Assembly (NCBI RefSeq): GCF_003024515.2 | Contig: NZ_PYIX02000025.1 | Location: 1-64,000, forward strand | Source: Acinetobacter sichuanensis | GTDB taxonomy: Bacteria; Pseudomonadota; Gammaproteobacteria; Pseudomonadales; Moraxellaceae | Length of the DNA: 64,000 nt | Direction: 5' to 3' | Part shown: in pieces, positions 61,912-64,000 of the stretch | Numbering within the stretch: position 1 is the first letter of the stretch | Layout of the letters: each line of letters opens with the position of its first letter | The notes under the pieces: model-generated | What the model was told of the DNA's origin: nothing | The model's input: only the letters and a program-made list of their open reading frames with translations | The model's database searches: none | Made by a program: the position numbers and the translations under genes

Positions 61912-63648
61912 TCATACAGAACAAAAGGTTTGAGCATCAAGTTCATGCATCGCCTGATAGTGTGTTAAGTAAATATTTCCACTTAATTCCTCTAAAAGTT
62001 TAGAGCTTTTAAGACGATCCATGACAGGACCTTTGATTTCTGAAAAGTGTAATTGAATTTTCAATTTAGACAGTTCAGCATTAATGTCTTCTAAAGCCTC
62101 TAAAGCACTGAGGTCAATATTACTTACACTTGAGCAGTTCATGACAACATGATGTAAATGTTCATTTTTACTGACCTCAGCAATCACAAATTCTTTTAAA
62201 GTATTGGCATTTAAGAAGCTTAAATTTTCATCAATTCGAATAGAAATGATATTGGCACTGGTTAATACATCATGCCGAGAAATATTTCTAAAATGCTGTG
62301 TGCCTTCAACTAAACCAATGACAGCAATATGAGGACGGCTAATACGCCAAAGCAATAACATAAAGGTTGAAATAATACCAATGATTAAACCTGTTGAGAT
62401 ATCAATGCAAAGTACACCGAAGAAGGTCACCCACATCGCAATACCATCTGCTTTAGAATAACGCCAAGCTTCAAGGAAAGGTTTGAAATCTACCAGTTTC
62501 CAAATAGATACGATAATGGTTGCCGCTAATACCGCTAAAGGTAATTCTTTAAAAATACCTGTTAGGTACAAACTGACAATCACAATAAAAATAGATGACA
62601 ACACCCCAGCCATTGGTGTTTTTGCACCTGCATCGGCATTGACGACGGTACGTGATAAGCTACCCGTAACAGGAAAAGATGCGCTAAAACCAGCACTTAA
62701 GTTGGCTAAACCCAATGCAACAAGTTCTTGATTACTATTTAATTCACTTCTTTTTTGAAATGCAGTTGCCTGTGCAATAGAAATAGATTCTACAAAACTG
62801 ACCATCGTGATCATGGCTGCACCGGGAAGGAGTTGTATCACTAAATCCCAAGACCAAAATGGCATGGCAAGGGGTGGAAAACCTGATGGAATTTCGCCTA
62901 CAGTTTTAATACCGAATTGTTCGATATGTAAAAAATGAACAAAAGCAATGGAGAAAAACACTAAAAGTAAAGGAATCGCTTTATTTAAAAAATTGAGTGT
63001 ATTTTTATTTAGTTTTGAAAAAAGTGCAGTAAGTATTTTAGGTGCATAAATTAACAATAAAATAGAAAGTCCACCAAATGCTAAACTAGGTAGATGAATT
63101 AAGCGAATATACTCAATCGTAGAGCTAATAAATTCAAGGATATTGCCAGATTTTAATGGAAGATTCACTAAAAATTTAAATTGGCTTAAGGCAATTAAGA
63201 CTGCTGATGCAATAATAAAGCTTTTAATCACAGGATGACTGATTAAACGAATCAAAAAACCAAAACGGAAAATACCAAACAGTGTTGAAAGTATACCGAC
63301 CAAAACTGCTAATAAACAGGCAGCTTGAATATAAACAGGTGATCCCACCTCATATAAGGGCTGTAAAGTTGCAAATGTCATCATCGAAATGAGCGCAACA
63401 GGACCAATGGATAAGGTCGGACTTCCACCCACTAAAGCATAAATAATCATGGGAAGAATGCTGGCATACAATCCCATAATTGGAGGTAACCCCGCGACCA
63501 TAGCATATGCCATACCTTGAGGTACAAGCATGGCAATAACAATCAGAGCAGCAAGTAAATCTGCTCTAAAAGCTGTAGGGGTATAGTGCTGAAGCCATTG
63601 CCATGCAGGGAGAATGTTACTCAATTTAGACTGAGACTTGGTAGGCAT
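61912..63648 (-). CDS. SulP-family anion permease with STAS domain
   Basis: A 578-residue inner-membrane transporter with 14 helices and a cytoplasmic C-terminal STAS domain (about residues 450-560). The family signature MLVPQGMAYAMVAGLPPIMG occurs near the N-terminus, GSLSRTVVNADAGAKTPMAG mid-protein, and the STAS domain has VVMNCSSVSNIDLSALEALE with a Ser in the anti-sigma-like position. Cargo may be sulfate, bicarbonate or a dicarboxylate. An ArsR-type repressor gene lies just upstream on the same strand, and in BigR/SqrR regulons such permeases accompany sulfide handling. Confidence 0.92.
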   Translation of the reverse strand: MPTKSQSKLSNILPAWQWLQHYTPTAFRADLLAALIVIAMLVPQGMAYAMVAGLPPIMGLYASILPMIIYALVGGSPTLSIGPVALISMMTFATLQPLYEVGSPVYIQAACLLAVLVGILSTLFGIFRFGFLIRLISHPVIKSFIIASAVLIALSQFKFLVNLPLKSGNILEFISSTIEYIRLIHLPSLAFGGLSILLLIYAPKILTALFSKLNKNTLNFLNKAIPLLLVFFSIAFVHFLHIEQFGIKTVGEIPSGFPPLAMPFWSWDLVIQLLPGAAMITMVSFVESISIAQATAFQKRSELNSNQELVALGLANLSAGFSASFPVTGSLSRTVVNADAGAKTPMAGVLSSIFIVIVSLYLTGIFKELPLAVLAATIIVSIWKLVDFKPFLEAWRYSKADGIAMWVTFFGVLCIDISTGLIIGIISTFMLLLWRISRPHIAVIGLVEGTQHFRNISRHDVLTSANIISIRIDENLSFLNANTLKEFVIAEVSKNEHLHHVVMNCSSVSNIDLSALEALEDINAELSKLKIQLHFSEIKGPVMDRLKSSKLLEELSGNIYLTHYQAMHELDAQTFCSV

Positions 63649-63826
63649 AAAACGCTCTATATCACATTTATGTATATATTATGCAGAAAAAATGCTAAGA
63701 ATTACAGTCTAAATTTTATTGAATAGGGCTAGACGTTTTTCAAAACGTATTGAACATATCATGACCACGATCAAAATAATGTGTATTTAAATAAAAGCCG
63801 AGTTGAGTATTATTGTCCATCAAAGC

Positions 63827-64000
63827 CTAAAGATGCGGGCAATACAAATCATACAAAGTATTTAGGACAAGGCTAAGCTTTGGATCTTTAATAGAATAAT
63901 AAATTTGTTTACCATCACGGCGTGTGGTGACAACATCGCTTTTACGTAACATCATTAATTGTTGTGAGAGCGTAGGTTGTGTAATTTTGGTTTGTTCTTC
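63827..64000 (-). CDS. ArsR-family regulator (BigR/SqrR-like), 3' end only
   Basis: The window edge cuts this gene; the last 57 residues are visible. ITQPTLSQQLMMLRKSDVV is the recognition helix and wing of an ArsR winged helix, and TTRRDGKQIYYSIKDP is the beta wing. The C-terminal LYDLYCPHL contains a Cys at the place of the second sulfur-sensing Cys in BigR/SqrR proteins. The first Cys would be in the missing part. Next gene on the strand is the SulP permease, a logical target. Confidence 0.78.
   Translation of the reverse strand, partial: EEQTKITQPTLSQQLMMLRKSDVVTTRRDGKQIYYSIKDPKLSLVLNTLYDLYCPHL

Noticed and set aside
1..64000. tRNA, rRNA, insertion sequences or prophage
   Set aside because: No TTCGAATC-type T-arm, transposase-like protein, terminal inverted repeat pair or phage structural gene could be recognised on either strand.

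Overview
The window is a low-GC (high thirties percent by eye) gammaproteobacterial chromosome segment. The protein sequences and gene orders (aroQ-accB-accC, prmB-aroC, an LpxB that makes lipid A, a PcaU/PobR-type IclR context, many small lineage-specific secreted proteins) point to Acinetobacter; the species cannot be fixed from the sequence alone. I see no rRNA, tRNA, insertion sequence, prophage or CRISPR array. Most of the window is core or near-core chromosome punctuated by short accessory islets.

Layout. 1-5.2 kb: an AT-rich DUF4303-like gene, transketolase, a small hypothetical and a YbdG-type MscS channel. 5.4-10.55 kb: an IclR regulator facing a three-gene operon (GntP-type permease, iron alcohol dehydrogenase, CoA-acylating semialdehyde dehydrogenase), with matching palindromes at both promoters; this looks like a self-contained hydroxy-acid catabolic regulon. 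10.9-19 kb: ferredoxin-NADP reductase, TrmO, a SUKH-like protein, thiM coupled to a zinc-ribbon protein, two small Ala/Glu-rich exported proteins, class II aldolase, an EamA transporter and an acetyltransferase. 19-27 kb: CbrC-like and AlbA_2/Schlafen-like proteins, ispF, a PTP-like phosphatase coupled to a DUF1963-like gene, aroG, a TauE/SafE permease and lpxB.

27.0-29.95 kb is the most interesting islet: a tightly packed three-gene operon of a three-TM MotA/ExbB-like protein with a roughly 350-residue cytoplasmic tail, a MotB/OmpA-like protein with the membrane Asp, and an HNH nuclease. This is the architecture of a Zorya type II (ZorA-ZorB-ZorE) anti-phage defence system, closed by a strong terminator. 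30-43.5 kb returns to housekeeping: DUF2797, DUF937, an MHS transporter with a tiny leader ORF, two acyl-CoA dehydrogenases of which one lacks the catalytic Glu, an ABC1 kinase, prmB-aroC and a CinA-like amidase. 43.7-49.9 kb: two universal stress proteins, a MASE1-GGDEF cyclase and accC-accB-aroQ.

49.9-51.0 kb is a gene-poor 1.1 kb stretch leading to a Q/N-rich tandem-repeat protein and an Imm33-like protein. 52.3-59.1 kb is a probable iron-acquisition and ferric-reduction locus: DUF4198 and, divergently from a Fur-box-like site, an ApbE-DUF2271 fusion carrying its own TGAT flavinylation-like motif, a PepSY membrane protein and a membrane-anchored flavodoxin reductase, facing a TonB-dependent receptor. 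59.2-64 kb: DUF2058, DUF1275, sstT, a SulP-STAS permease and the 3' end of an ArsR/BigR-like regulator cut by the window edge.
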